A stretch of DNA of 64,000 nt from Physcomitrium patens (lineage: Eukaryota > Streptophyta > Bryopsida > Funariales > Funariaceae): NCBI RefSeq assembly GCF_000002425.4, contig NC_037270.1:4879304-4943303 (forward strand). Reading direction: 5' to 3'. Below the pieces are notes generated by a model. The model was given only the letters and a program-made list of their open reading frames with translations, did not search any database and was not told the origin of the DNA. How positions within the stretch are numbered: the stretch's first letter is position 1; each line of letters begins with the position of its first letter. Both the position numbers and the translations under genes were made by a program. Of this stretch, positions 46,125 through 59,400 are shown piece after piece.

Positions 46125-46640
46125 TATCAAAGATAAAAACTTGATGAAAGCAAATAAACAAGTTAGACTTTTCAAAGACAAAAATATGAAAATATGTATT
46201 TTAAAAAGATACTAAAATGGCTATTGCCAAAAGACAAGAAAACTAGAGATCCTTGAAACAAGACTTGAATCAAGAAAAGAATTAACAAAAGTGAAGAAGG
46301 CTTCTTTCTTACATTTTTATATACTATCTAATTAAGAGTTATATGACAACATTTTGTAGAATCTCTAATATATGTCCAATTTGGAAGACATGTGTCTTAA
46401 CTCTCAAAGTAAGTTTCTTATATGTACACCACATGGTTAGTTTATACCACAAGCTACCAACACATACAACTCGTGGCTAACTTATTGGCCAAGTGTTCAA
46501 CCTATCAATCATCTTTAGATATATATAAAAGTAAAATTGCATCTATGAAGCTTCTATAAAACTTTTCTATCAAATTTATCTACTTCTACATATTCATATT
46601 ATTTAAGTAACTATTAGTATAAATATGTATATCCATGAGA
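46125..46640 (-). repeat. Element E 5' LTR
   Basis: Aligns with the reversed A LTR from TATCAAAGATAAAAACTTGATGA to ATATCCATGAGA. It contains the reversed TATA region near 46320 and the CACATGGTTAG block near 46430. Strongly drifted. Confidence 0.7.
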
Positions 46641-47613
46641 CTAACTTATGGAACTATGGTGACATTAGTACTATCCTAAATTTATGTTTCAAAAGTTTAA
46701 ATAATAGATTACATGTGCATAGAATTTTTCAATGTATATAAACCTTATTACAATATCAAAGTATCCTTCAATTTATTAAGATTTTCTTAACTTGAGATTC
46801 AAGATTAAAAACAAGTGATATTAAGTTCTTTCATTTCCAATAAACTTTACATTATTTTAGAATGCATACTTTTAAAAAAAAAACATTGATATGTTTTCTT
46901 CTAATGATCAGCTATGTTTTCCAACATTATCAAGACTCATTTAGAGATTGAATGTAATTACTATACTATATATTTTTCACAAATTTTAGATAAAGATAAA
47001 ATTGAATTTGGAAAGTGGACATCGTGGTAAAGAGAGCCAGATTCCGATAAACATGTGGAATCTTCATCCAAAGGATGAAATATTCCACCAACTGAGACGA
47101 ACGCGAAAGAAGAAGGAGGGAAACCATTCCGACCTGTGCACACAGCGCTTTGACCTCTCTCTTACTGGGGATCTGCGTCCAAAAGTCCGACGGACGCCGA
47201 CGAAAGTTGGAAAATTCGTTGGAGTTACTATACTCATCTAATTCCGCGAATTAGTACATTACTTTTTCAGTAATGTGTTACGAATGCTGACTAGTATGTT
47301 ACTCTTTGTCATCCTAGAAGGCTCTCGAGACTTGCAGAGAGAGCTGAATCGCTCATTCCAGCGCCATAGCCAGTATTATTCTCGAGCTTTCCAGAGCACT
47401 GTACCTGTACCACGCGTTACCAAAATTGTCTGTGACATGCAAATTGTTAGGACAGTCCCTTCGGCCTGCTGCGATTTCATGCAGACGTTCGAGTGGATTG
47501 TGGAGTGAGAAGCTGGTCGTTGAATGGGAGCTACGAGAGTGTCATGAGTTTGTTTGCAGAGCCGAAGCCAGGGTTTGAGTTTCAGAGTCGCCGGTTGACC
47601 GCTGGATAACACC
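46641..47613 (+). promoter_or_regulatory. Upstream region of the 47.6-kb gene
   Basis: AT-rich to about 46990, then composition rises, as expected for the promoter and 5' leader of the plus-strand gene that starts at 47614. The frames at 47002-47241 and 47275-47508 show no domain and are probably leader sequence. Confidence 0.4.
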
Positions 47614-50371
47614 ATGAGCGCGTGGGCGTTGCATGCGAAGCGGAAGGAGCCGGAGGAGGCTGTTGTGGAGTTGTTGCGCAATGTGAGCTTGTCGCCGCCG
47701 AAGCGAATGCGAGTCGCGGTACTGTTGCTTACACCATTGTGCTTTTGTGTCTAGTTCGGTTGGTGTTGGAGGTGTGGTTGATTTTTCTTGTGGGTTGGCG
47801 CAATTTGTGGGCGTTCGATTGATTTTGGACCTTTTTTGTGGTTCATGTGGGATTGCTGCTGCGTCAATTTGGCTTGTTTATTTTTGCTTCAAAGAACGTG
47901 AGATCCCTTCGAATATTCTCGTGCCCCCTTTTTTTCAAATTTTAATGCTGGATCAACACTCTGGTCGTTCGTTCTGGATCAGCGTTCTCCTACTGTATGT
48001 TGTTCTTATTTACGTCTGTTGCACTCTAACTTTAGTTTCGTTCTTTCGATGTAGTTGTACGTTAGGTTTATAGTTGGTTTCGTCTCAAAGCGAATTCCCA
48101 ACTGCTGGGCTTATTCCTTTTAGGAAAACAATTCACTCGTCTTCTCCCCGCATTTTTTTTCACCACTGATGCTCTGATCGTGTTAAGACGTGGTTATGCA
48201 AGTATTCCTCCTCTCTAAAATGGGACATTTCCTTTTGGGGATTTAGAAGGTCATCTGCTGATCGATGCTGGAGATGTTGCACGTCACACTGTACATCAGT
48301 ACTCCTGTAATGAAGGAGGTGGCAGTTGCCTAGAATAGGGGGGAAGTGCATGGTTATTCCTCTTTAACTGGCCTTTCTGCTGAATCTCGCATGGTAGTAT
48401 CGTTCTAGGATATTGTTTTCCTTCCCTGAGCAACCTCGCCTACAGTGGAAGATTGTTTACCAGTTGAGCGGCACTGTCAACTTTCGAAGTATTGAACAGT
48501 TGCAGCCAGCCTTATGGCCCATATTTTACAAGTGCACTTCAGTAATTGCATTTTTGCTGTCTTTTTAGAAAACAGTGCTCTACTTAAAACACGTCCCGAG
48601 AGTGGTAGGGTGGCACTGGAGATTAAACAATTTGAAACTCGTATTGCTTTCGCAGAAGTGAAATGCAACCCTCTAGGTGATCATGCTTCCCTACGTTGTT
48701 AGAGGGCAGAGTGCGGGTCAACAGCTTTCTTATTGTTTGTCTTTTTAGGGTTTTCTGACCAGCTTTCCAAAATTTCCCATGTTTGGAACCTGATGTCGAG
48801 GACTCCCTTTCGTCATGACTTAGTGAATATTTGTCTGAAGTATTTATGTGTTGATCTCTATTATCGTCCTAGTAGTCGTTATGTCTCATGCTGTTGGTGA
48901 ACATATTCTATATACTGTCCCAGATTCTTTTTTTGGGCCTCGATAAAATCTCTTGCTACTAAATTCATTTCCATGCAATCTGTATAATTTTCTGGCCATT
49001 AATTCCTGCTGTGGAGTAAGACATTGTGATATTTTATTTCAATATTATGTATTATCTTATGATTTTGATGTGCACATTTCAGGATTCGTGGATTTCAACC
49101 AATTCATGGCCCATGCCAAGTTTTCAACCCCAATTAGAAGCACAACCAGCACCTCCACAAGTAGATCCATTGAATTTTTTTCAAGCTCTTGAGTCACCGC
49201 TACCATCACCGTCACCGCCACCTCCTGTAGCCACTGCCGTTCCTGCTAGCGCTACTGATGAGAAAGCTATCGTATTGTATAAGCCAGTCAACCCCCCACT
49301 TTTCCCAGGAGGTCCACCGACAGGATCGCCAGAGCCACCGTTCATAGTAGATGCTACTGGAGCTCTGGCCGCTTGCAAGGGTACTGACAACAATGGCTCT
49401 AGTGTCGATACTGGGCATGCTTCCTCTGCTTTTGCTAATTCTTCTTCCACATGGACTGACCTCTTTGAAGGTAGCCCATTATACTTTCTAGTTTGTAGGC
49501 GGGGGGATTTCAGAATCTTTGGAGCTCAGACTCTCCTCGGCCTGTATCTTTCGATAGGGCTGACGCTGGCTTGTCAGATCTTGGCTCATGTCTGGCTCAT
49601 CAGGGGGTATTAGCTGTGGATGGAAAATATCTTGCTGATGATGTTTTCATGCAGTCAGTGGATTTCAAGGTTTATGTGAATACTTCTGGATTTTGGTCCC
49701 GTTGTCTACAGTTTGTCAGTTTTGTTCTGCATTAATACTTGCCTCTGGACCAAAAACTCAATTGGAAGAATTTGCGGAGTACAGAAGAATGGTTGCCTGC
49801 TTTTTCTTCTTTTTCTTTTTCTTTTTCTTTTTTTCTTCTTTCTTTCTTTCTTTCTTTCTTTCTTTTCTTCTTTCTATACTTGTTTATCACAGTCTCTAAA
49901 CTGTTCTATTCTAATCGTGTCTCCCATTTTGCTATGTTTGCAGCCCTTGATCTTCATGGTAAGAAACCATCGCTGCCCATAAGGAGGCTCCAAAGGACTT
50001 CATCATGCTCATCCTTACCTCGGGTTTCGTACTCTATGAATGACACCTCAATGGAAGAGACCGATACTCAACTCAGTAGTAGCCAACTAGCTCTTATACC
50101 TTACTCTCCTCCCGCTTTCCTGGTTCCAGCTGCCAACTATACTCATCAATCCTTACCAAATTCCGAAGCAGTTTTATCTGGAGCAGACCCCAGTGAAGAA
50201 ATGGCGGATGATGATGCGATGGATGTGATGGAAGATACGTTACATGGAGATGGAGTTGCAACTGAATCTGGGACCGAGTTTGGAAGTCCAATTCCAACTT
50301 TTGGGATGTCACTGTGGGAGCCCTGTGACGTGTTCCAACCTCCCTGCTCTCAAGTGATGTGGTCGCATTGA
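47614..50371 (+). CDS. Unrecognised plant protein, at least four exons
   Basis: First exon 47614-47718 from ATG in ACCATGAGCG encodes MSAWALHAKRKEP...SPPKRMRVA (35 residues). A 1364-nt GT..AG intron follows, then exon 49083-49470 (starts DSWISTNSW; proline-rich, EKAIVLYKPVNPPLF, ends TWTDLFEG). The next exon starts at 49530 or 49578 and reads ...GVLAVDGKYLADDVFMQSVDFK to about 49669. The last exon starts near 49944 after TTTGCAG (LDLHGKKPSLPIRRLQRTSS) and ends at the stop before 50372, with an acidic stretch (SEEMADDDAMDVMEDTL). The phase between the last two exons does not fit a simple GT..AG join, so an extra exon or different splice sites are likely; 49720-49791 (ILASGPKTQLEEFAEYRRM) is a candidate. 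Basic N-terminus and acidic C-terminus suggest a nuclear protein (inference). Function unknown. Confidence 0.65.
49796..49880 (+). repeat. T-rich (TTTC)n tract in an intron
   Basis: CTTTTT and CTTT units run together directly upstream of the last exon acceptor and probably serve as an over-long polypyrimidine tract. Confidence 0.8.
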
Positions 50372-52114
50372 ACCTTTTGAGGAACTTGCTTCTCCGCTAT
50401 TCGAGCTATTTTGCATCTCATGGTTTCACGGTACTTCTAAATCCGGACCAGCTGAAGGCCCAAGGGTCCTTCTGAGCTCGTAGACTCATGAAGATTCATA
50501 ATGAAGAATTTTCGTATCCATTATGTTCAGATAACCTCGTCTTTTAAGCTACGGTAGGCGGTAGATGTACAATGATGAAGTGACTGCCGCTCAGCACTGT
50601 ATTATGTAACATTTTCAGTTTTACCTTTTCGGTCGTCCAAAAAAACTATCTGTGCTCATGCCAATTACTTGTTAGAGCTCTCGTCTGATTTCGTGCTACA
50701 TCACCTTCTAGTGATGGACGCCCTTTTTGTATCCTTGCATCAGCTTGAGGTTCTCGGGGATTACGGATGTTGATGTGCGCTTTCAAGTGAGTTCGCCCGA
50801 GTAAGTTTAGGGGCTCTGCACTGTAGAACAGGGTTATGTTTTCTGAGCAACCTGATTCACTGACAAAAATCATCAGGTGCAACGCTAGTAGGCAATCTTG
50901 AGCGTTGGATAATTAGTCCTTACAAGGCTGCAGTTAATATTATTCAAGTAGATCTGGAGCTGCTCTACGTATTTTGTGCGGTTTAAACTATTTTTCGGGT
51001 CCTTTGGTTTTCATTACCAGAGATGATCGGACATTCTCAGGCTTGTTGTGGATGCTCCATTGCAGTCCCTGATGACCTTGCCATTGTCATCAATTGCACC
51101 ATCTAGGACTATCGTGTTGTGATCTATTATTCAAGCACTATTCATACACATGAAATTCTCATTACACTCTCAAGTCTCCATCAATCGAAGTTGGCCATGT
51201 GATTCTTGGCATTCTGCCAGTTCTCGTAAGCATCCTAGACAATTTCCCGAAACCTTTTCACTCCAGGACCTTGATTAGTAAATCCAAAGCTCGTCACAGC
51301 CGCTACGGTAGAATTAATGGATATGGTCAACTTTCTATGTCTCGACTAATGTCATTCACTGAGGGAGACCGCCTAAGGAATCCGTTCTGTACACAACTCT
51401 GTACTGGAAATGCAAGTTTGTTTTTCAATGTTAATCAAATTTTGTTGGATGTTGATTGGTGGGCACGAACACTAATGTATGCTTTCCACAAACTGAAGTG
51501 CAAAGCTCAGTTATCTTAGAAAAGGATCAATTGTCACAATGAATTTGAGTGCTGTTATAGAACTTCAGAAATGATCATCAAACCCTGCAAAGTGATATTT
51601 AATTGTACTGTAGGAGTTCAGATAGGAGAAGTTTTAATTGTCTAAGATTGTCACTTCAAAGATGGGGGTTCAAGTGACTACAAGCGAGCCTCACCCTTTC
51701 TAGAGGCTGTGTTTGTGATCAAGGGAGGTCCAAGTGGATTGATTGTTTCAATATTCTACTAGAGGGTGTTCAAGTCGTGTGGTTTGCGTCATTGCAGAGA
51801 ATCCCGGGCTATGGCGAGACTCGAAAGCAAGTTATATTTGGTGACTGGATTTCTACAAGTGAAGCCGATGATTGGGGTGAAGAACTTGCAAATTGGTGAG
51901 GAAAATGGGCCGAATGGTGCTTGCAGAGCCCAGCTCTTCGTGCTCCAATTCCACCTCAAACTAGAAGCCCCTTTGAAGCCCAAATCTGCTGTTTCGAATA
52001 ATTTTATTGCTGCAATGTAAGGATTTTCCTCAGTGCTCATGCCATCTGAAGATAATTTAAGGTACCACCATTTGCAGATGGACCCATCTCATACTTTTTG
52101 GACTCTATGAGTGT

Positions 52115-52436
52115 TGATAGCTGGCCCTGTCCATAATATTTACTATAAGCTACACTAAATACTATAGCTACAGTATTTAGAGTCTAGTGGAGAAGAACTG
52201 TTTATCCTCTCCCCTTTCTCTTCTTGTATACGAGACACAACCAGATCAATAGATTTTTATGTGTGAAGCTCTCACTCCTTAGAAACCCTCTTGTGTGTAT
52301 GACTTACTACTACTCTTGTGTGTGTATTACTTACTACTACTCGTGTCTTTCTAAACATTGAGCACTCCAAAATCAATCATTGTTGTTCTCTTGGTTCTCA
52401 AGACAAATTCTTTTAATGTTCAGGTTGATTAACATC
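52115..52436 (+). mobile_element. Possible solo LTR or LTR-like relic
   Basis: Begins TGTTGATAGC and ends GGTTGATTAACA, with CTCTTGTGTGTAT-type repeats and TCACTC...TTCTAA blocks like the R/U5 part of plant copia LTRs. No target duplication or internal region was found, so this is only a suggestion. Confidence 0.25.
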
Positions 52437-52449
52437 ATTACAAATTATG

Positions 52450-52451
<2 letters not shown>

Positions 52452-52483
<32 letters not shown>
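52452..52483 (+). repeat. Poly(A) tract, 32 As
   Basis: Uninterrupted A run, followed 23 bases later by a (TA)n run at 52507-52540. Confidence 0.95.
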
Positions 52484-52485
<2 letters not shown>

Positions 52486-52503
52486 TAGAAGTGACATATT
52501 TAT

Positions 52504-52542
<39 letters not shown>

Positions 52543-54605
52543 CTTATTAGTTGAATTATCATTTTTTTGGTTTTTGAGAAGTGCTTTTTGGGCAAGAGTA
52601 TTGACTAGAATTTAAATGGGATTTAGAAGAGAATTGATAAGGTATTATTTATTATAATTTTTATTTATTTATTTATTTATTTATTTATTAGCAAAAAGTC
52701 ATGTCATAGTGTACAAAGATTGTTCCTTAGGATTCTAATCATTTTTTATTTTGAGTAATATTTCTTTTAAAGTCTTTTTAAATTCTAGTCAATTCTCATA
52801 CTAAAAAAAACACTAGTAAATAAAAATATGATATTTTAGTTAATAAGAGTTAGAATTATAGAAGTAGATATGTCAATAACAAGAAGTGGATACATTATCT
52901 CCCTAATATTATTGTCTATAAAAAATTTGGCAATTATATATTATAAAATTCTAAGCTACATTCTTATTTGTCTAAAATGTATTAAGATTCTATCGAAGAA
53001 TCTGATATTAAAAAAAAAAGAAAAAAGAAGTAATATGAGCTTGTAATTTTTAAAGATAAATAATTAAATTGTTTACATAAATTTCAAAGGTACGAACACT
53101 TTTAAAAATTATTAAGTACTTATTTTTTTGTGATTTGTTGTGTTGTTATAAGTTGTAAAGAATGAAGTTGTGTCATAAGTTAGAAAAATTTGAATACTAA
53201 CTAAAAGAAGGTATACATATGGCATTTGAATACTATATGGTTTGGTAGTAATTTTCTAATATGCAATTAAATTTTAAAATGGAATAATAAAATTTTAGAA
53301 TACATATTTACTAATATTTTAAAATAACATAATTTAGAATCTTAAAATATTGTAATCTTGGAAAATATTGGATAATAACTAATAAAACTAGAATGGCATT
53401 TGAGCAATTCTTATTTTGTATGTATGTGTTGGATTAATAATATAAAAGCTTTTTATGTAAACTATATCAAAAAAACAAAATTTTATAAATTTAGAATTTT
53501 ATTAGAAAAAAAGATGTTTATTTGGTCTTATTAATTTTGAGCTATAATAGATTAAAAAAAAATCTTATAAAACACCTTTTAGAAAAAAAGTGATAAGTGA
53601 TACTTTAAATTCATTATTTTTCTATTTTAGCAAGAAAAAAATATATTTGATAATAGAAAATTCAAATCAGTAAAATGCTAAGCCACATGGCTAATAAAAA
53701 TCTTGTTTAATAAGGCCTTCATATTGATTAAATGGATTACTATTGGTAATGCTATTCAAAAGATATTTAAATGTTGGTTAGGTTGCATAAGCATTTCATA
53801 AAGCTTAATATTTTATTTCAATTTTTTTCATTGCATCAACCAAAATTATATGTGTAGATTGCTTATGAATTTAAGTAATTTGACCAAAGTCACAACCACT
53901 AAGACATATAATATGGTGTAACAAAACATGTGTTAGAATTATATCAATATTCTTTTTATTGTCTTGTTATGCTTAAATTTGAATTGTGTTCTTTACAACT
54001 CAAATATTAAAGATGGCACTATCACTACAACTTTGATACTTTTGTGATTAACAAGCTTTTCCAAATAAATATAAACATAGTTGCTAAGAACTTTAAAATG
54101 ACTGATACATAAATAAAGGCAACAAAATAATAAATTTCTTGTACTACAATGCCTAGATTTGTTTAGAACCATTGCAATTTTTTTGAATAAAGAAGTCCAC
54201 TCACATTATTTAGACAAAATATGTGCAAGGTCATCAATTAAAATTATTTATATTATTAAAAATGTGTAATCATTAGTCTTTAAAGCTTTATTATAGTTTT
54301 GAAATTATTTTAAATATACTAGTAAAGACAAAGAATGTAATCTATTAATCTAAATTTTAACCACAAGGAGACATTTTTAACAATAAGATAGAACTTAATA
54401 AATAATTTATTTGTATTTAAATAGAAACAAATTCAATTCATCAATAGCTAATGTATATCTAATACTTTTAGATATCTACCATCTATTTTTTTAATTAAAT
54501 TTTTCTACCAAAGTTAGTACAAGGAAAAACTATTCAATTATCTAAAAAATATTATTTCTACTTAAAAGTAGCATATATAACAAAATTTAGCTAATGCAAG
54601 CTATA

Positions 54606-54606
<1 letters not shown>

Positions 54607-54649
<43 letters not shown>
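54607..54649 (+). repeat. Poly(A) tract, 43 As
   Basis: Longest homopolymer in the window. No retroposed gene is visible upstream of it. Confidence 0.95.
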
Positions 54650-54651
<2 letters not shown>

Positions 54652-55018
54652 AAAATGTAAAGCTATAATTTTAAATTATATATCTTTTATTTGTTAATTG
54701 AACCTAAATACTTATACTTAAAATCTCTTAAAACAAGTGGACTATGTAAGAAGCTATCTAAATAGAAGATTTTTGACATTAAAATCAATGGTTAATATGA
54801 ATTAAAGTGCATTTACAATTATGAAAAGTGAATAGTCAATGTTGTAAGCATCTTTTTGGTCTTGCACAAATAACTTAAATATACTACAGACTTGCTTCTT
54901 TAAAATTTCTTCTATGGTATTGTCAAAGAGTTAATATCCTCTAATCTTGTCAATATTATAGTTTTTAATCTATAAACAAATGGACTCTTGAGAATCTATA
55001 TTAGCTAACATTGTTTTG

Positions 55019-55054
<36 letters not shown>

Positions 55055-55068
55055 ATATATATATATAC
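55019..55068. repeat. (TA)n microsatellite
   Basis: Alternating A and T with a single C interruption. Confidence 0.9.
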
Positions 55069-56482
55069 ATACAATTGTTGCAAGAAAAGTAGTCTTTGCA
55101 TTAACAAAGAGAACTACGTATTTAATATGCTTCTTCTTATGCATCTTTTTATGTGCTTGATATAGTTAGTGCAAGAAAAAACAACAAAGTACTTATTGTT
55201 GATAGTAACCTTTTGCTTGCAACTCTCAATACTTTTACATGAGAAGGCAATACAAAACTTTATCAAGTTGAGAAAATGAAAGATAAGATTGTATTGCAAG
55301 TGGTAGATTCAATTCTATATGCTATTTCACTGTTGTGTCTAAAAACCAACATACTCTTGATTTTCTTCTATATAAATGTTGCTTTGTAACAGTAATATTG
55401 TTCAAAATTGTACGGCTCGCAAAATAAGTATTGCACGCGAGCTTTGGATCTCAATGTTTTTTAGAATATTTTAAAATTAATTTTGGTATCTTTGAAATGT
55501 TGAGTGCAATTTCCAAATTTTTAGTCTTATTGATGACAAATAATTCCATCTTATTGCATTTGAAGCACTCTTAAAAGACAAACATAACTAGTGTTTGAAA
55601 ATATATTCCAGACATTTCGAAAAAATTCCAATACTTATTTTAATTATGTGAATAACTTAGTAAATAAATGTTTCTTGTCAAATATCATTCATACTTAAAT
55701 GTGGAACTTCAATACATGCTTTGTAAAAAAATAAGATGGTAATGAAGATTGGTGTGGTAACAATCCACATATTATCTGCAAATACAATATGCAAATTATT
55801 TTCATGTGATACCAATGCATTTACAAAACTTTATGCTGCCATAACTGCCTTGACGAACAACAATCGTATTGGTATGTAATACTTGACAAAATTAAACAAT
55901 CTACATAAAGATATAATTAAGGGATTATTTACAGATGTGCAATTTGCACATGTGCTTGAATATAGACTACCAAATCATGGATGTGGCACAGTTAACAATT
56001 CTAATACGAATCTAGGTGGACACAGATCCACAACTTGAGAAATACTTCCACTGTGACGGGCCTCGGTGAGTGAAATCAGCCGTTTTATTGAATCTAGAAC
56101 ACAATTTGAGGGTGAAATAATTAACTAAAGTACAGCTCTTTAAAAGATTTTCTAGTGAGAGCGAGTGAAGCTGTTGCTGGTTCCCCTCATTCTTGAACGA
56201 CTAACATTGTTTTACAAGTCACAACTCCGCTTACATTTCAAACGGGTTGCCGTAATGGTATCTTCAAGCCCTCAGTATCAGTTATTCTCAGTGTCCACGT
56301 TGCAGAAGATACTCACGTCATTGTCACATATAGCCACAGTACTACGAGCAAATATATATTAAGGCATCGTCGACTTGTTGCTCGAGTAACGCAAATAACC
56401 TTCTCACTTTCTTATAAAAATCCCTCATTAATCAAAACCCAGCTGTGTTCCTCCTAATTAAAACATCAGATTGTTCACATCC

Positions 56483-59400
56483 CTACTTTCTTATATTCTT
56501 CGTGTGCCATCTCAAAGAGATATAAAAGAGCAGCCGATATCCAACAGCGAAACAGACCATAGAAACAATACAAGCCCATACGTGAACCTTTCCTAGCGAA
56601 AAGACGACTGAGAGGACCCTACTTGAGTCCATATTGTTGTACCAGATTACATTTTTCTGAGCCATAAATTCGGTGTGCATGATTGCTTCATAGGGATACT
56701 TGAATATCGACAAGTAGTGAAACCAGATCCAGTACTTCGGAATAGCAGATCTGTAAACAAGAACAATGTAACATTTCAAGATCTTTCCATCAGAATTGCG
56801 CAAAAAATAAGTTTAATTGCAGTTATCACTTAATGCAATTCATAGTTTTACCGTTGCATCACTTACTCCACTACGAACAAATAATGTGGAAATCTTTCTC
56901 GGTGCAAGTCTCTCGAGGTTGATATAGTAAGTTGAGCAGGGAATTTACCTCAGAATATACAATCCGGAGAAGAGATAGAAGAAGGCACATATACTTGACA
57001 CAGCAGGCTGTCCAGCAGACATGTCTGGAACCAGGCTTGCAATGAAGGCAACGAAGGCATCGGCGACACAAAATGTCAGGAAGAGCATTAGGACGTATAA
57101 GAGAATTGCGTTCACGTTCATCACCATGCCAACCAAGAAGTAGGAAGTGCTCGTGTAGATCACTGCCACCAGAAGTAGGAACGGTAGCATGACTATGGGC
57201 TTTGCCAAGACGTAAGATGATGTTCTGTAAGCCCCCCGCGATGTCTCACGTATGAATACCTGTCTCTCTTTCAAGAAAATGGGAAGGGAATCGATAGCGG
57301 TGAAGACAATGAAAGCCAGTGTGAAGCTGACGAACCCTTGGCGTTGTTGGACTCCCTTGCGATCCTTCTTGGCGTGTAGGAAGAGTGTGCCCAATATAGA
57401 GCCGCAAAGTACCTGTAAGACACGATAGTACATAAGGTTATTTCCAAAATGCTCCAAAAAATTTGAAAAAATAGTAGTTTAAATCTTGCTGTTCTCTTTT
57501 CTGATTTCGGAATGGAAGTCCATTAAGATGAAGAACTTTAGAAGGCAGTATTACAGTTCACACATACTGCCAAAATGACTCGGATATAGAAAATGGCTGG
57601 AGTGCGGAGAACGGTCAGCAACTCGCGGTGCATGAGAACCGCCGTCTCTGGTATGAACGAATTCGCAAATACAGGATTTGGGTCCTTATCGGTGAACCCT
57701 GCTGACATTGCTTGGTAGGTGAATTTCTCTCTGTTCTCCTCAACTGCGTATGCCTTCCTCTGCAAACAGAAAGTCAAATTTGAGCTACTGGTTTTGTGAA
57801 ACTCTGTGCTTTCTTAGAGTGAAGGAGGATCTGATATAGGAATTGCCTCAATCTAATAATTAGGGCAATGATTTTAGCCAGGTCCGACTGATCAGTGATA
57901 CGATGCGCAGAGTACATATGGTGCTCACTTGGTATTCCACAAGGCGCTGAAGCCCATTGGGATAGTCCTGCGCCTCCTCAATAAGATCTAGTGCGTATTC
58001 GACCACGTTCACCTGCGAAGTCAACATATATCTTCACCACTTCATCATCTGGTACTAACTCTTGCCAATCCATCTCCGTGAATATTCCTGAACTAGCACT
58101 AATCTGCTGCAGACATGTAGACAGCAATCAAAAGACCAAATGATGAAACAAGGTGTCAGAAATTATCACTCACATGTGCTGGCATGCCACGTTCAATGCA
58201 GTTGAAATAAGTGACCATCCCCGAGACCGGGCCGTGGTAAACGACATTGCCCTTCGCCAGCACCAAAAACTTGTTAATTGTGGTAAGAATACGGTAGCTA
58301 GGTTGGTGGATGGTCAAGAGAACAGTTCGTTGGCGCTGGACAGCCATTTGAGAGAGGATCGACATAACATGCAAAGCGGATGAGCTGTCCAGGCCGGAAG
58401 TGGGTTCATCCAGGAATAAAACAGCCGGATCATGAATCAAGTCCACTCCAATAGAGACGCGACGTCTCTCTCCACCCGACAATCCTCTCACCTGATGACA
58501 CAATATACCATTAATCCAAAGATTATAATTGGTAACTATACATATCTACTCACAATTCTGTGAAAGTGTTCATTCGAAAATTATCATTAGCAGAGGAAAT
58601 GAAGAGACTTCAATTACCTTCTGGTCTCCAACGTATGTGTCAGCACAAGCGGTGAGACCAAGCATCACAATTAAGGATTTTACTCGCTGCCGCTTCTCCT
58701 CAAATTTCATGCTCCCAGGAAGTCTAAGCCGCGCGCTGAACATGAGAGTCTCTCGAGTCGTTAGATGGGGATACAGGGCATCGTCCTGCAATACATTGCA
58801 AAATCCCTCAGTTTCACAATCAGCAGAGAAGCAAATTAGGAATGATTCTAAGTTAACTTTGATCGTGAAAGATTCATATTTTCTTTTTTAGCTTCAAGAT
58901 GATCATTTGACACATACCTGCATAACATACCCAGACACGCGCTTGAATGCTGAATCCATGGGCCTCCCATTTACTAGAATCTGGCCTTTAAGACTATTAC
59001 GATCAATACGCCCGGCCAGCGCATCCAGAAATGTTGTCTTTGAGGAACCAGAAGGTCCTGCAATAGCAAGCACTTCACTATGGTTGGCATTAGCCGTCAC
59101 ATTGTTGAGCAGGACTTTCTCTCTCGTTTCTCCACCTGTTACCTTCGAAATCACCTTCACACATTACCGTCCAACATCATAAGTCTATTACTGCTGCAAG
59201 TATTGAACATAGGACTTAGCTCGCAAAATACTTCTGAAAACAGCACACATGAACGAGGGTTTGGTACACAAGAGGTTTGAGAAGCTCACCTTGTAAGTCA
59301 GGTCCAGGACAGAGAGCTCGTAGACTGAGGCCCGCTCCGGCGTGGGTGGGAAGATGGAACATGCCTTGACAGAGCTCTGCACGTAGTCGTAGGAAGGAGA

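Larger units (their letters stand above)
11670..46640 (-). mobile_element. Element E: old Ty3/gypsy retrotransposon, host of the nested array
   Basis: Minus-strand remnants occur in the right order as three blocks separated by younger insertions: 11670-14651 (part of the 3' LTR, ORF3 remnant, chromodomain, integrase, RT), 32396-33527 (rest of RT, protease, part of gag) and 45845-46640 (gag start, leader, 5' LTR). The break at 14651/32396 falls inside the same RT segment. The break at 33527/45845 falls inside the same gag segment: the two sides join as the equivalent of the element A gag sequence around its LMLAMHQLNS stretch. All blocks belong to the A/B/D family and are full of stops. The left LTR has lost its outer part, so no outer target duplication can be shown. 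Confidence 0.75.
50372..56482. other. Intergenic DNA, mostly AT-rich, no supported gene
   Basis: 50372 to about 50630 is probably the 3' UTR of the preceding gene. 50640-52430 is of gene-like composition but holds only short unrelated frames on both strands (for example 51766-52040), with no domain, so it may be untranslated or relic DNA. From 52.4 to 56.0 kb it is AT-rich with A-tracts at 52452-52483 and 54607-54649 and TA runs at 52507-52540 and 55019-55068. 56000-56482 is probably the 3' flank of the ABCG gene. Confidence 0.5.

Noticed and set aside
47747..48708. Frames between 47.7 and 48.7 kb
   Set aside because: They lie in the first intron of the 47.6-kb gene and have no similarity to its exons.
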